Source of the DNA: Georgfuchsia toluolica
Lineage (GTDB): Bacteria > Pseudomonadota > Gammaproteobacteria > Burkholderiales > Rhodocyclaceae
Direction: 5' to 3'
DNA: 64,000 nucleotides
Assembly (NCBI RefSeq): GCF_907163265.1
Contig: NZ_CAJQUM010000001.1
Coordinates: 1,922,001-1,986,000 of the forward strand
A program made the translations under genes and the position numbers. The notes under the pieces were generated by a model. It did no database searches, was not told the DNA's origin, and was given only the letters and a program-made list of their open reading frames with translations. Shown here piece by piece: positions 53,428 through 63,117 of the stretch. Position 1 is the first letter of the stretch; each line of letters starts with the position of its first letter.

Positions 53428-53886
53428 CTAATGACAAGTGTATTCCCTGTCGTCCTCGTCGGACAGCAATTCTTCCAGGATCAGCGCATCGAATTCGTGC
53501 TGGCGGCGCCAGAGGACGGCGAGCACGATGACCTTTAATTTGGAAAGCGCGACTTCGGAATCCGGGAGCGCCAGCGCGCGCTCGACGACGGTTTCGCGCA
53601 GCGCGGGATCGAGCGTGCCGGCCTGCTCCAGAAAAACGAGAAAGCCGCGGCATTCAAGTGAAAGGCGGGCTTGTTCCGCTTCGTCATAGACGCGGATTGC
53701 GGTGCCCTGTTCGCGCAGTGTGACGACGACGGCTTCGCTGTGTTCCAGGCCGTCGAGCCAACTGAGCGCTTCGGTGATTTCCTCTTCCTCGAAACCGGCG
53801 GCGGAGAGCTTGCGCGCCAAAACGGCGGGTTCGGGATAGGCGTCGGGCAGGTAATTCTCAAACAGGTAGACCAGGATATCGATCAC
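53428..53886 (-). CDS. smg: Smg family protein
   Basis: A 152-residue DUF494/Smg protein, found next to dprA in many proteobacteria; function unknown. It starts MIDILVYLFENYLPDAYPEP and contains LARKLSAAGFEEEEITEALS and LKVIVLAVLWRRQHEFDALI, with a strongly acidic end (LEELLSDEDDREY). A repeat copy separates it from dprA. Confidence 0.93.
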   Translation of the reverse strand: MIDILVYLFENYLPDAYPEPAVLARKLSAAGFEEEEITEALSWLDGLEHSEAVVVTLREQGTAIRVYDEAEQARLSLECRGFLVFLEQAGTLDPALRETVVERALALPDSEVALSKLKVIVLAVLWRRQHEFDALILEELLSDEDDREYTCH

Positions 53887-53928
53887 GTTTGTGCCCTTAA
53901 TTTAGCGTGAGAAAGCGGCAACGGAGCA

Positions 53929-54128
53929 CCTTGTGATATCGAGCGCAGCGGGCCGACTGGTAGCCCCGCCCCGGGGGTTGAGGCGGGAATTCGCAAAGCA
54001 CCGCTTTGCGCCGCCGAGACGGGCGAGCTGTGCAAAGCGAGCCCTGGAGCAGGTATGAGGGTGGGGGGCGTTCAATTTGTCTTTGCGCATTTTCATCCTC
54101 CGGGGTGGCGCTGGTGATCATGCGCGTC
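53929..54128. repeat. Dispersed intergenic repeat, copy C
   Basis: A 200-base copy between the dprA stop and smg start. It reads CTTGTGATATCGAGCGCAGC at one end, GCAAAGCACCGCTTTGC in the middle and TTTGCGCATTTTCATCCTCC towards the end, closing with CATGCGCGTCAATC against dprA. Confidence 0.9.
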
Positions 54129-54130
54129 AA

Positions 54131-55231
54131 TCAAGTAAGTCGCTGATAAAGACCGCCCGGCAATTGCGCCACGCGACCATCGAGTTCCAGCGCCATCAGC
54201 ATCGCAAGAATGTTGTCCGCCGTCAAGCCGCTTCTTTCGATCAATACATCCACCGTGCACGGATCATGACCGAGCAGCCCCAACAGGACGGGTTCCCCCG
54301 GGTTGTCGGTGGAATCGATGGAATTGGAAGAAGAAAGTTCCGTTTCCCAGCGCAACTCTTCGAGGATGTCCTGGGCCGATTCGACCAGCTTGGCGCCCTG
54401 GCGGATCAACGCATGGCAACCGCGCGACAGCGGCGAATGGATCGATCCCGGAATGGCGAACACCTCGCGTCCCGCGTCGGCCGCGAGTCTCGCGGTGATC
54501 AACGAACCGCTGCGCTGCGCCGCCTCGACCACGAGACAACCCAGACCGAGTCCCGCGATGATGCGATTGCGGCGCGGGAAGTTATTGGCCAGCGGCGGCG
54601 TACCCACCGGGAACTCGCTGATGATGAGGCCGCGTTCGGCCAGCAGGCGGGCGAGATCCTGATTGCGTGCGGGGTAGATGCGGTCGGGCCCGGTGCCGAT
54701 CACGGCAATGGTCGATGCAACCGACTTCAATGCGCCGCGATGTGCGGCAGCGTCGATGCCCAATGCCAGCCCGCTGACGATGGTGATGCCGGCGGCGGCA
54801 AGCGCTTCGGCAAAAGCCTCGGCATTCGCTTCGCCCTGGCGTGTGGCATTGCGGCTGCCGACGATGGCCAGCGCGGAACAATTGAGCAACTCGATGCGTC
54901 CCTTGGCATAAAGCAGCACGGGGGGATCGGGTTGATCGAGCAAGGCCCTGGGATAGGCCGCATCGGCGAGCGTAACGATCCGGTTGCCGCTTTGATTGGC
55001 CCAGGCCAGACCCGCCTCGATATCGGCGCTGGCATCGTGATGCAGCAGTTGTTGCGCGAGTTCGTATCCGACGACGGTCGCCAGTTCGGAAACGCTGGCG
55101 GAAAAAATCGCCGGCGGAAGGCCGAAGGCTTTCAGCAGTTTGCGTTGCGATTCGCCGCCGATGCCGGGAACTGCCGTCAGGCGCAACCAGCCGGCAAGTT
55201 CAGCGGCATTTAACCTTGCATCCGTTGCCAT
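54131..55231 (-). CDS. dprA: DNA-processing protein DprA
   Basis: DprA (Smf) binds incoming single-stranded DNA and loads RecA in transformation. The 366-residue protein has an N-terminal SAM-like domain, the Rossmann-like core with CSALAIVGSRNATRQGEAN, TIVSGLALGIDAAAHRGAL, GTGPDRIYPARN and FPRRNRIIAGLGLGCLVVEA, and a C-terminal winged domain (SGLTADNILAMLMALELDGR). It follows the LysM gene closely. Confidence 0.96.
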   Translation of the reverse strand: MATDARLNAAELAGWLRLTAVPGIGGESQRKLLKAFGLPPAIFSASVSELATVVGYELAQQLLHHDASADIEAGLAWANQSGNRIVTLADAAYPRALLDQPDPPVLLYAKGRIELLNCSALAIVGSRNATRQGEANAEAFAEALAAAGITIVSGLALGIDAAAHRGALKSVASTIAVIGTGPDRIYPARNQDLARLLAERGLIISEFPVGTPPLANNFPRRNRIIAGLGLGCLVVEAAQRSGSLITARLAADAGREVFAIPGSIHSPLSRGCHALIRQGAKLVESAQDILEELRWETELSSSNSIDSTDNPGEPVLLGLLGHDPCTVDVLIERSGLTADNILAMLMALELDGRVAQLPGGLYQRLT

Positions 55232-55246
55232 TGAATGCTGGCCGGC

Positions 55247-56329
55247 TTAAGGAGTCTCGACCGTATCTCCAACCATCACGGACTGCGATGCCTGCATCAC
55301 CAGTCCATAAGATACCTTCTCGAAAGTACGGAATACATAGAGCAGACCATAGCGTTCATTGGGCAGGGCGAAATCGTACTTGGCGCCACGGTATCGATCC
55401 GTAATCTCCTGCCCGGTGCGTGAAAGCGCAAGGACATGCCCGACCTCAATACCGCTTTTCTTGCCCCCGGTGATGGCGATAATCGAATAATTGCCGCCCG
55501 CCTCGTTGTCGCCATAGATCGACACTACGCGGGAATTCACATTCCCATTCGGTTTGTGCAAAGTATAGTTGACGATCTGTAGGCGCGGTGCAACGATGAG
55601 ACGGTCGTCCTTGCCGATGTCCTGGCGTGCGGTAAGAATGCGCACGGTCCCGGGAACCCCTTTTTTATTGGCACTCGCGACGATCCCTTGCTTCACCACC
55701 TTGGCAGTCCCGAGCAGAACCGCTTCGTATCCGATTACTTCGCCGGTTGCTGGATCCTTCATCGCCTTGCCCGGCCGGTAGACCTGCCAGAGCCGCGGCG
55801 GCCCGGACATTTCCCTATCGACATAGACCAGATCCCCTTGTGCACAAATTACATTGTCGTTTTCCGTAGCGACAATGCGGGGAGCCGTTTCCAATGCATC
55901 CTCCTCCACCACCAGAGGCTGCGACAGGAAGGGTTCGATGACCTGCTGGGGGATGGCCGGGATTTCCTGAGTTTGATCGGTAATCCGCACCTGCGGTTCG
56001 AGCTTGACGGTCGGAACGCCGCCACTGCCGCCACCTTCGATGCTCAGACGCGGCCGTCCGTTAATGGTATCAAGCACCAGCACCTGGCCGGGATAAATCC
56101 AGTGCGGATTCTTTATCTGTTCCTTGTTGAAGCCCCATAGCTCTGGCCAGCGAAAAGGATCCTTGAGGTACAACTTCGACAAATCCCACAGCGTATCCCC
56201 TCGCACGACGACGTGCCGGCTCGGCGCATCGGGTATTAATTCAAGCGGGGCATCGGCGGCCGGAGCGGCCTGCGTGAACAGCACTGCACTTGAAATCAGG
56301 ACAAACAGCGTAGATATAATACGAGCCAT
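55247..56329 (-). CDS. LysM-domain exported protein
   Basis: A 360-residue exported protein: signal peptide (FVLISSAVLFTQAAPAA), then a LysM peptidoglycan-binding domain (RHVVVRGDTLWDLSKLYLKD and WIYPGQVLVL), then about 250 residues of unknown fold. The ATG at 56329 has GGAG seven bases upstream. The LysM-dprA-smg run, divergent from def-fmt, is a common betaproteobacterial arrangement. It probably sits at the cell wall. Confidence 0.92.
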   Translation of the reverse strand: MARIISTLFVLISSAVLFTQAAPAADAPLELIPDAPSRHVVVRGDTLWDLSKLYLKDPFRWPELWGFNKEQIKNPHWIYPGQVLVLDTINGRPRLSIEGGGSGGVPTVKLEPQVRITDQTQEIPAIPQQVIEPFLSQPLVVEEDALETAPRIVATENDNVICAQGDLVYVDREMSGPPRLWQVYRPGKAMKDPATGEVIGYEAVLLGTAKVVKQGIVASANKKGVPGTVRILTARQDIGKDDRLIVAPRLQIVNYTLHKPNGNVNSRVVSIYGDNEAGGNYSIIAITGGKKSGIEVGHVLALSRTGQEITDRYRGAKYDFALPNERYGLLYVFRTFEKVSYGLVMQASQSVMVGDTVETP

Positions 56330-56393
56330 CGCATATCTCCTTCGATAGTTTTGCCGATTCTGCCCGCAAATCCCTCTCGCATCAATCTTTTCC

Positions 56394-56897
56394 ATGTCCC
56401 TGCTGCCAATTCTGCTCTATCCCGATCCACGTCTGCACAAGAAGGCAGTTCCGGTCGCGTGCGTCGATGACGCGATCCGCAAACTGGCGGCGGACATGGC
56501 CGAAACCATGTATGCCGCGCCAGGCGTCGGTCTCGCTGCGACACAGGTGGATCGGCACATCCGCCTGATCGTGATCGATGCCTCGGAGGACAAGTCCAGC
56601 CTGTTGACGCTGATAAACCCCGAAATCCTGGATCGGTCGGGCGAATGCGAGGGCGAGGAGGGTTGCCTGTCGGTACCCGGCATCTACGAAACCGTGAAGC
56701 GTTCAGAACGGGTCAAGGTGCGCGCGCTCGGACTGGATGGGGCGACGTTTGAACTCGACGCCGAGGGGCTGCTCGCGGTCTGTATCCAACATGAGATAGA
56801 TCATCTGGACGGCAAGGTGTTCGTCGAATATCTCTCGCAGCTCAAGCAAACGCGCATCAAAAAGAAACTGGCGAAACACGCCCGGATTACGATTTAG
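56394..56897 (+). CDS. def: Peptide deformylase
   Basis: Def removes the formyl group from new proteins. The 167-residue enzyme has all three motifs: GVGLAATQV near residue 44, EEGCLSVPG near residue 90 with the metal Cys, and [10 protein letters not shown] near residue 133 with two metal His and the catalytic Glu. It is divergent from the LysM gene and starts the def-fmt run. Confidence 0.97.
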   Translation: MSLLPILLYPDPRLHKKAVPVACVDDAIRKLAADMAETMYAAPGVGLAATQVDRHIRLIVIDASEDKSSLLTLINPEILDRSGECEGEEGCLSVPGIYETVKRSERVKVRALGLDGATFELDAEGLLAVCIQHEIDHLDGKVFVEYLSQLKQTRIKKKLAKHARITI

Positions 56898-56969
56898 CCG
56901 GCCGCGGCGGAACCACTAAGAGGAGTGCTTTCGATGGAGAGCTTTGATGCTTGGCTGGAAAAACAGCAA

Positions 56970-57050
56970 ATAGACCCTCCCCTCCCGGCCTCCCCCTCAC
57001 GGAGGAGGCGACTGATTGGCTCGCTTCGCTCGACGGTCACGGGGCGCACT
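56970..57050. repeat. GC-rich intergenic repeat fragment (def-fmt gap)
   Basis: Between def and fmt: CCTCCCCCTCACGGAGGAGG (partly self-complementary), then GATTGGCTCGCTTCGCTCGA and CGGTCACGG. The GGCTCGCT-CGCTCGA core is shared with the fragments at 21.5 and 26.1 kb. Confidence 0.55.
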
Positions 57051-57068
57051 TGGCAGCGGTCTAAGCGG

Positions 57069-57998
57069 ATGAGGATCATTTTTGCCGGCACGCCGGAATT
57101 CGCCGCACAGGCGCTGGCTGCGATGCTTGCCGCCGGCCATGACGTGCCCCTGGTGCTGACGCAACCCGATCGTCCGGCCGGACGCGGCATGAAGCTGCAA
57201 GCCAGTCCGGTCAAGCAACTCGCCCTTCAGCACGGCATCGCGGTTTACCAGCCCGAGCGGCTGAAAGATCCCGCCACGCACGAGCCGCTCCGCAATGCTA
57301 ACGCCGATGTCATGGTGGTGGCGGCCTATGGCTTGATCCTGCCGCAGGCGGTGCTCGACATTCCGCGCCAAGGCTGCCTCAACATCCACGCTTCGCTCTT
57401 GCCGCGCTGGCGCGGGGCGGCGCCGATCCAGCGCGCCATCGAGGCAGGCGATGCCGAGACCGGCATCACCATCATGCGCATGGAAGCCGGACTCGATACC
57501 GGCCCGATGCTGCTGAAAAAAGCCCTGCCGATCGCCGGCGACGACACCGCTGCCACCCTGCACGACAAGCTTGCGGCGCTGGGCGCCGCCATGATCGTCG
57601 AAGCCCTGCCGCAACTGGGTCGATTGCTGCCGCAAATCCAGCCCGAAGCGGGCGTTAGCTACGCGCACAAGATCGGCAAGGCGGAATCGATGGTGAACTG
57701 GGGCGACGATGCAGTGATATTGAGCCGCAGAATCCGCGCCTTCAATCCCTTTCCCGGCATGGTGGCCTCGTTGCGGGGCACGCCCATCAAACTCTGGCAG
57801 GCAGCGCCGGAAAACGCCAGCGGAATCCCGGGCACCATACTCGCCGCCGACAGCCATGGCATCGTGGTCGCCGCAGGTGACGGCGCGATTCGTATCACTC
57901 AACTGCAAAAATCTGGCGGCAAGCGGCTCTCTGCGGCGGAGTTCATCGGCGGCCTCCCGCTATCCGTGGGCGATGACTTTGCTGTGGCAACAGATTGA
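57069..57998 (+). CDS. fmt: Methionyl-tRNA formyltransferase
   Basis: Fmt formylates the initiator Met-tRNA. The 309-residue protein starts [20 protein letters not shown], shows the Rossmann formyl-transfer core with [20 protein letters not shown], the catalytic Asp in [11 protein letters not shown], and the C-terminal tRNA-binding domain ([15 protein letters not shown]). The ATG at 57069 fits the family; the in-frame open stretch upstream runs through a repeat fragment. Confidence 0.97.
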   Translation: MRIIFAGTPEFAAQALAAMLAAGHDVPLVLTQPDRPAGRGMKLQASPVKQLALQHGIAVYQPERLKDPATHEPLRNANADVMVVAAYGLILPQAVLDIPRQGCLNIHASLLPRWRGAAPIQRAIEAGDAETGITIMRMEAGLDTGPMLLKKALPIAGDDTAATLHDKLAALGAAMIVEALPQLGRLLPQIQPEAGVSYAHKIGKAESMVNWGDDAVILSRRIRAFNPFPGMVASLRGTPIKLWQAAPENASGIPGTILAADSHGIVVAAGDGAIRITQLQKSGGKRLSAAEFIGGLPLSVGDDFAVATD

Positions 57999-58055
57999 TT
58001 TTTTTACTGCGGCCCCCATCTAACGGCTGTCGATATCACAGAAGGAAAAGACCCC

Positions 58056-58895
58056 ATGTTCAACTGGTTCAAGACTTCCCTGCTCATGGCGGCCATCGTC
58101 GCCCTGTTCGGCATCGTCGGCGGCATGATCGGCGGCGAAAGAGGCATGCTGCTGGCCCTCGTCTTCGGCGGCGGCATGAACCTGTTCTCCTATTGGTTCT
58201 CGGACAAGATGGTGCTGCGCATGTACAACGCGCAGGAGGTCGATGAAAGCTCCAGCCCGTATCTGTACGGCATGGTAAAGGGCCTGGCGCAAAAGGCCGG
58301 GCTGCCGATGCCGCGCGTTTATCTGATCGACGAAGCGCAGCCGAATGCCTTCGCCACCGGCCGCAATCCGGAGCACGCCGCCGTCGCCGCCACCACCGGC
58401 ATCGTGCGCATGCTGTCCGAACGCGAATTGCGCGGCGTCATGGCGCACGAACTGACCCACGTGAAGCATCGCGACATCCTGATTTCCACCATCGCCGCCA
58501 CCATGGCCGGAGCGATTTCGGCGCTGGCCAACTTCGCCATGTTCTTCGGCAGTCGCGACGAGAACGGCCGCCCGGCCAATCCGCTGGCCGGCATCCTCGT
58601 CGCGATCCTGGCACCGCTGGCGGCAATGCTGATCCAGATGGCGATCTCGCGCGCCCGCGAATTCGAGGCCGACCGCGGCGGCGCCGAAATCAGCGGCGAT
58701 CCGAATGCGCTGGCCGACGCACTGGCCAAGATCGACGCCTACGCGCGTGGCATTCCGATGGCCAGCGCGGAAGCGCATCCTGAAACGGCGCAGATGATGA
58801 TCATGAATCCGCTTTCCGGCGAAGGTCTGGCGGGCCTGTTCCGCACTCACCCGTCCACCGAGGAACGCATTGCCCGTCTGCGTGCGTTAGCCTGA
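58056..58895 (+). CDS. htpX: Membrane zinc protease HtpX
   Basis: HtpX degrades damaged membrane proteins. The 279-residue M48 peptidase has N-terminal spans ([20 protein letters not shown]), [17 protein letters not shown], the zinc motif [14 protein letters not shown] near residue 129, and the third ligand region [14 protein letters not shown]. It ends in [22 protein letters not shown] precedes the ATG. Confidence 0.96.
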   Translation: MFNWFKTSLLMAAIVALFGIVGGMIGGERGMLLALVFGGGMNLFSYWFSDKMVLRMYNAQEVDESSSPYLYGMVKGLAQKAGLPMPRVYLIDEAQPNAFATGRNPEHAAVAATTGIVRMLSERELRGVMAHELTHVKHRDILISTIAATMAGAISALANFAMFFGSRDENGRPANPLAGILVAILAPLAAMLIQMAISRAREFEADRGGAEISGDPNALADALAKIDAYARGIPMASAEAHPETAQMMIMNPLSGEGLAGLFRTHPSTEERIARLRALA

Positions 58896-58930
58896 GTCGG
58901 TTTACGCGCGTGGCCTGTTATCCTCAGGCC

Positions 58931-60220
58931 ATGCCGGCCGCCGCTCCCATTCCCGCCAATCCACCTCTTTCCAAAGCGTTTGCCTGCGCCGCGAACGTGG
59001 TCGCGGCTGTCATCGGCGGCCGCAACCTTGACCGCGAACTGGTCTCCGTACCACAAGCCTTGCGTCCTGCTGTCCAGGATCTCGCCTACGGCGCACTGCG
59101 CCAGTACGGGCGCGGCGATGCGCTGCTGGCGCCGCTGCTGGCGAAGCCGCTCGCCGAACTGACCATCCGCAGCCTGCTGCTGACCTCCGTATATCGGCTT
59201 GAAGCACGGCCCGACGATGCCCATACCACCGTGGACCAGGCGGTATCTGCTGCCGCATTGATGGCCAACGGCCGCTTCAAGTCGCTGGTGAATGCGGTGC
59301 TGCGCAACTTCCAGCGCCAGTATGCCACCCTGGTCGACACGGCACTGATGCATAACTCCGCACGCTGGCAGCACCCGCAATGGTGGATAGAAAAAGTCCA
59401 ATTAGCCTACCCGCAGCAATGGCGGGACATCCTTACGGCAGGCAACGGCCGGCCGCCGATGACGCTGCGCCTCAACCGCCGCCGCATCGATAACGCAAAC
59501 ATTTATATTGAACGCCTCGTCCAACACGGCATCGGCGCGCGTGCCCTCGATGACAGCGCCATCCTGCTCGACAAGCCGGTGCCCGTAGTGCAACTGCCGG
59601 GCTTTGCCACGGGCGAGGTATCGGTGCAGGACTGGGGCGCGCAACGCGCCGCCGGCCTGCTCGACGCACAGCCGTGCATGCGCGTGCTCGATGCCTGCGC
59701 TGCGCCGGGCGGGAAAACCGCCCATATCCTCGAATTGGCCGATGTCGACCTGACGGCGCTCGATGCCGATGCGAAGCGCCTGCAGCGCGTGGCCGAGAAC
59801 CTGGGCCGCCTTGGCCTGACTGCAAAACTATCGGCGGCGGATTGCATGGCCATCGCTACCTGGTGGGACAAACGGCCCTTCGATCGCATCCTTGCCGATG
59901 TGCCCTGTTCAGCCTCGGGCGTCGTGCGGCGCCACCCAGACGCCAAGTGGCTGCGGCGCAGATCCGATGTCGCGAATTTCGCACGCACTCAATCGTATAT
60001 CCTCGACGCGCTGTGGCAGCTGCTCGCGCCCGGTGGCAAAATGCTGTACTGCACCTGCTCCGTGTTCGAAGAAGAAAACCGGCAACAGATACAGGCATTC
60101 GTTTCCCGGCACGCGGACGCACGACGGCTGCCGACGAGAAACCAGCAAACCGAATTGCAATTGATACCCAGCGCGGAACACGACGGCTTCTACTACACGC
60201 TTATCGAGAAAAATGCGTAA
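58931..60220 (+). CDS. rsmB: 16S rRNA (cytosine-967-C5) methyltransferase
   Basis: RsmB methylates C967 of 16S rRNA. The 429-residue protein has an N-terminal NusB-like domain (LRPAVQDLAYGALRQYGRG, DQAVSAAALMANGRFKSLVN) and a catalytic domain with DACAAPGGKTAHILE, the motif DVPCSASGVVRRHPD and CTCSVFEEENRQQI, which hold the two conserved cysteines. The ATG at 58931 or a GTG seven codons upstream could be the start. It overlaps the next gene by eight bases. Confidence 0.95.
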   Translation: MPAAAPIPANPPLSKAFACAANVVAAVIGGRNLDRELVSVPQALRPAVQDLAYGALRQYGRGDALLAPLLAKPLAELTIRSLLLTSVYRLEARPDDAHTTVDQAVSAAALMANGRFKSLVNAVLRNFQRQYATLVDTALMHNSARWQHPQWWIEKVQLAYPQQWRDILTAGNGRPPMTLRLNRRRIDNANIYIERLVQHGIGARALDDSAILLDKPVPVVQLPGFATGEVSVQDWGAQRAAGLLDAQPCMRVLDACAAPGGKTAHILELADVDLTALDADAKRLQRVAENLGRLGLTAKLSAADCMAIATWWDKRPFDRILADVPCSASGVVRRHPDAKWLRRRSDVANFARTQSYILDALWQLLAPGGKMLYCTCSVFEEENRQQIQAFVSRHADARRLPTRNQQTELQLIPSAEHDGFYYTLIEKNA

Positions 60221-60773
60221 CTTGTTCATGCTCGCGATCATGCTGCTGTGGGCCTCCTGGGTCCAGGCCGCATCCATCGAGCCGGTCAGGGCCAGCATAT
60301 TTCCTACCGAAGACGGTTACGCGCTGTCGGCCGACTTCGCCATCGATCTTGGACCGCGCGCGGAAGAAGTGGTGTCGCGTGGCGTGCCGCTCTATTTCAA
60401 TCTCGAACTCGACGTCACCCGGCCGCGAAAATACTGGGTCGATGAGCATATGCTCGGCTATGCACTGACCTATCGCCTGACTTACAACGCACTGACGCGC
60501 AACTATCGGCTCGGCACCGGCGGTGGCCTTGGCCGCAGCTTCGATACGCTCGCCGATGCCCTGCGCGCCATGGGCCGCATTGCAGCGTTGCCGATCGCAG
60601 GCAAGGGTAAATTCAGGTCTGACGAGACCTATCAGGCGATATTGCGTTTGTCATTTGATCGCGGGCAGCTGCCCAAGCCCTTCCAGCTTGACGCCCTCAT
60701 CAGCCACGACTGGCAAATCGATACCAAGGTATTGCGCTGGCAATTCCCACTGACGGAGCAGGACGCGAAATGA
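60213..60773 (+). CDS. Exported DUF4390 protein
   Basis: A 186-residue exported protein with a signal peptide (LFMLAIMLLWASWVQA). The mature part (VSRGVPLYFNLELDVTRPRK, LTYRLTYNALTRNYRL, LSHDW-like end ISHDWQIDTKVLRWQFPL) matches DUF4390, commonly found between rsmB and the NtrY-like kinase in betaproteobacteria. Function unknown. It overlaps both neighbours, so the three genes are cotranslated. Confidence 0.9.
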   Translation: MRNLFMLAIMLLWASWVQAASIEPVRASIFPTEDGYALSADFAIDLGPRAEEVVSRGVPLYFNLELDVTRPRKYWVDEHMLGYALTYRLTYNALTRNYRLGTGGGLGRSFDTLADALRAMGRIAALPIAGKGKFRSDETYQAILRLSFDRGQLPKPFQLDALISHDWQIDTKVLRWQFPLTEQDAK

Positions 60774-62881
60774 AAATCCTGCTCATCGCAGCAGCAGCAG
60801 CAGGCGCCATCCTGCTTTCGCTGCTGACATTCGCCAGCGCCAACACCGATTTGTTCGCCCGGCAATATCCGCTCCTGATGGGCGCCAACGCGATAATCGC
60901 AGTGGCATTGCTGGTAATGGTCGGCATGCAGTTGCGTATATTGCGAAGGGAATACCGACGCGGCGTTTTCGGCTCACGCCTGAAAACCCGGCTGCTGTTG
61001 ATCCTGGCGTCGATGGCGGTGCTGCCCGGTCTCCTGGTCTATGGCGTGTCGATGCAATTCGCCGTCAACAGCATTGAATCCTGGTTCAATGTCCGCGTCG
61101 ACAGCGCACTCGAGGGCGGCTTGACGCTGGGACGCAACGTACTCGATTCGCTTCAGGCCGACCATGCGGCCAAGGCGCGCAATATGGCGCTCTATCTCTC
61201 CGACACCAATGAGATCCAACCCGCACGACTGGACCGGCTGCGCGAACAGTCCGGCGTTCAGACCGCGACCGTGCTGACATCCGGCGGGCAAGTGATCGCA
61301 AGCAGTTCCTCCGATCTCTCACGTCTGTTGCCACCGCTTCCCACCCCCGTACAACTGCGTCAGGCGCAACGGAGGCAGGGATTATCCTGGGTCGATGGCG
61401 ATGCGGAAACGGGATTGACGCTCCACGTTCTGGCGCCGGTCAGCCGCGGCATGCTCGGCAATGAGAGGATATTACAACTGACGCAGCCGGTGCCGGCCGC
61501 CATTTCGCATAGCGCCGAAAACGTCGAAGCGGCCTACCGCAGCTATCAGGAACTGCAACTTGGCAAGCGGGGACTGAAACGCATCTATACCATGACGCTG
61601 ACCCTCGCCCTGTTGCTGGCACTGCTCGCTGCCGCCGCCGCCGCATTCTTTCTCGCCAAGCGGATGGCGCAGCCGTTGCTGATTCTGGCGGAAGGTACGC
61701 AGGCCGTCGCGGCGGGAGACTTTACGCCACGCGCCGAACTGGAAACACCGGATGAAATGGGCGTGCTGACACAATCCTTCAATCGCATGACGCGACAATT
61801 GGCGGAAGCGAAACGCGATGCCGAACGTCATCGTGAAGAACTCGAAGCCGCACGCGGTTATCTCGAAAGCGTGCTGGCCAACCTCTCCACCGGCGTCCTC
61901 GCCTTCGATACCGATTTCAGGCTGCGCTCAGCCAACCGCGGCGCGACCGCCATCCTCGACGATACGCTCGAAGATGTACGTCAATTGCCCTTGCTGGAAT
62001 GGCATAGGCATACAGTGCTGGCCGAAGCCATCGCCGGCGGCTTTGAAGAACGCGGGCCGGAATGGCAACTCGAACTGGAAATCGGCAGCGCGACCGGGGC
62101 GCCAAAGAGGCTGCTGGTGCGCGGCTCGGTGCTGCCCTTTGCTGCCGGCTATGTAGTGGTGTTCGACGACATATCAGACCTGATTGTGGCACAGCGTTCC
62201 GCCGCATGGGGCGAGGTGGCGCGGCGGCTGGCGCATGAAATCAAGAATCCGCTGACGCCCATCCAGCTTTCAGCAGAGCGTCTGCAGTTCAAGCTTGCCG
62301 GCTTTCTCAATGCCGAGAATCGTGAAATGCTGGAGCGTTCGACGCAAACCATCGTCAGCCAGGTGCAGGCGATGAAGAACATGGTCAACGACTTTCGTGA
62401 CTACGCGAGGATGCCGTCGCCGGAGTTGTCCGTTCTCGATCTGAATGCCTTGGTTGATGAAGTACTCCGTTTGTACGAAGGCAGCCATGCGCAACCGGTA
62501 TTCCATCCAGACCCGCACTTGCCGATGATTACCGCCGACGGCAACCAGATGCGCCAGGTGCTGCACAACCTGCTGCGCAATGCACAGGATGCCCTGGGCA
62601 ATTTGGATGCTCCATGCATCGACATACAAACCGGGCGAGCGGGACAATATGCAATGCTCAAGGTATCCGACAACGGAGGCGGTTTTGCGCCTCAGACATT
62701 GGCGCGAGCATTTGAGCCCTACGTTACGACCAAACCGCGCGGTACCGGACTGGGGCTTGCAATCGTCAAGAAAATCATCGACGAGCACAAGGGCGAAATT
62801 CGTCTCGCCAATCGCGCTTCGGGAGGAGCGGAAATCGTCATCAAATTGCCGCTGGCGGAATCAGCGGTGGCAGCAACATAA
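60770..62881 (+). CDS. ntrY: NtrY-like membrane sensor histidine kinase
   Basis: A 703-residue sensor kinase. It has several N-terminal spans (residues 5-80), an extracytoplasmic domain, a span near 285-300, a HAMP domain (ILAEGTQAVAAGDFTPRAEL), a PAS domain, and a kinase core: RRLAHEIKNPLTPIQLSAER with the phospho-His, NLLRNAQDAL, KVSDNGGGFA and GTGLGLAIVKKIIDEHKG. This is the NtrY architecture of NtrY/NtrX systems. The cognate regulator gene follows after a repeat copy. Confidence 0.92.
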   Translation: MKILLIAAAAAGAILLSLLTFASANTDLFARQYPLLMGANAIIAVALLVMVGMQLRILRREYRRGVFGSRLKTRLLLILASMAVLPGLLVYGVSMQFAVNSIESWFNVRVDSALEGGLTLGRNVLDSLQADHAAKARNMALYLSDTNEIQPARLDRLREQSGVQTATVLTSGGQVIASSSSDLSRLLPPLPTPVQLRQAQRRQGLSWVDGDAETGLTLHVLAPVSRGMLGNERILQLTQPVPAAISHSAENVEAAYRSYQELQLGKRGLKRIYTMTLTLALLLALLAAAAAAFFLAKRMAQPLLILAEGTQAVAAGDFTPRAELETPDEMGVLTQSFNRMTRQLAEAKRDAERHREELEAARGYLESVLANLSTGVLAFDTDFRLRSANRGATAILDDTLEDVRQLPLLEWHRHTVLAEAIAGGFEERGPEWQLELEIGSATGAPKRLLVRGSVLPFAAGYVVVFDDISDLIVAQRSAAWGEVARRLAHEIKNPLTPIQLSAERLQFKLAGFLNAENREMLERSTQTIVSQVQAMKNMVNDFRDYARMPSPELSVLDLNALVDEVLRLYEGSHAQPVFHPDPHLPMITADGNQMRQVLHNLLRNAQDALGNLDAPCIDIQTGRAGQYAMLKVSDNGGGFAPQTLARAFEPYVTTKPRGTGLGLAIVKKIIDEHKGEIRLANRASGGAEIVIKLPLAESAVAAT

Positions 62882-63090
62882 CGCGCATGGTCGCCAGCGC
62901 CACCTATGAGGATGAAAATGCGCAAAGATAAATTGAACGCCCCCCACCCCCATGCCTGCTCCATGGCTCGCTTTGCACAGCTCGCCCGTCTCGGCGGCGC
63001 AAAGCGGTGCTTTGCGAATTCCCGCCTCAACCCCCGGGGTGGGGCTACTGATCAGCTCGCTGCGCTCGATATCACAAGGTGCTCCGTCGC
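62880..63090. repeat. Dispersed intergenic repeat, copy D (inverted)
   Basis: About 210 bases inside the ntrY-ntrX operon, in opposite orientation to copies B and C. It starts at the ntrY stop (TAACGCGCATGGTCGCCAGC), holds GCAAAGCGGTGCTTTGC and ends with GCTCGATATCACAAGGTGC. Confidence 0.9.
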
Positions 63091-63117
63091 TGCTTTTTAC
63101 GTTAAAGGATTGGGTTT

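Noticed and set aside
53902-54096. Paralogous small proteins starting MKMRKDKLNAPHPH at 53.9 kb and 62.9 kb
   Set aside because: They are translations of the dispersed DNA repeat; the copy at 43.5 kb is frame-shifted relative to them and there is no ribosome binding site, so the conservation is of DNA, not protein.
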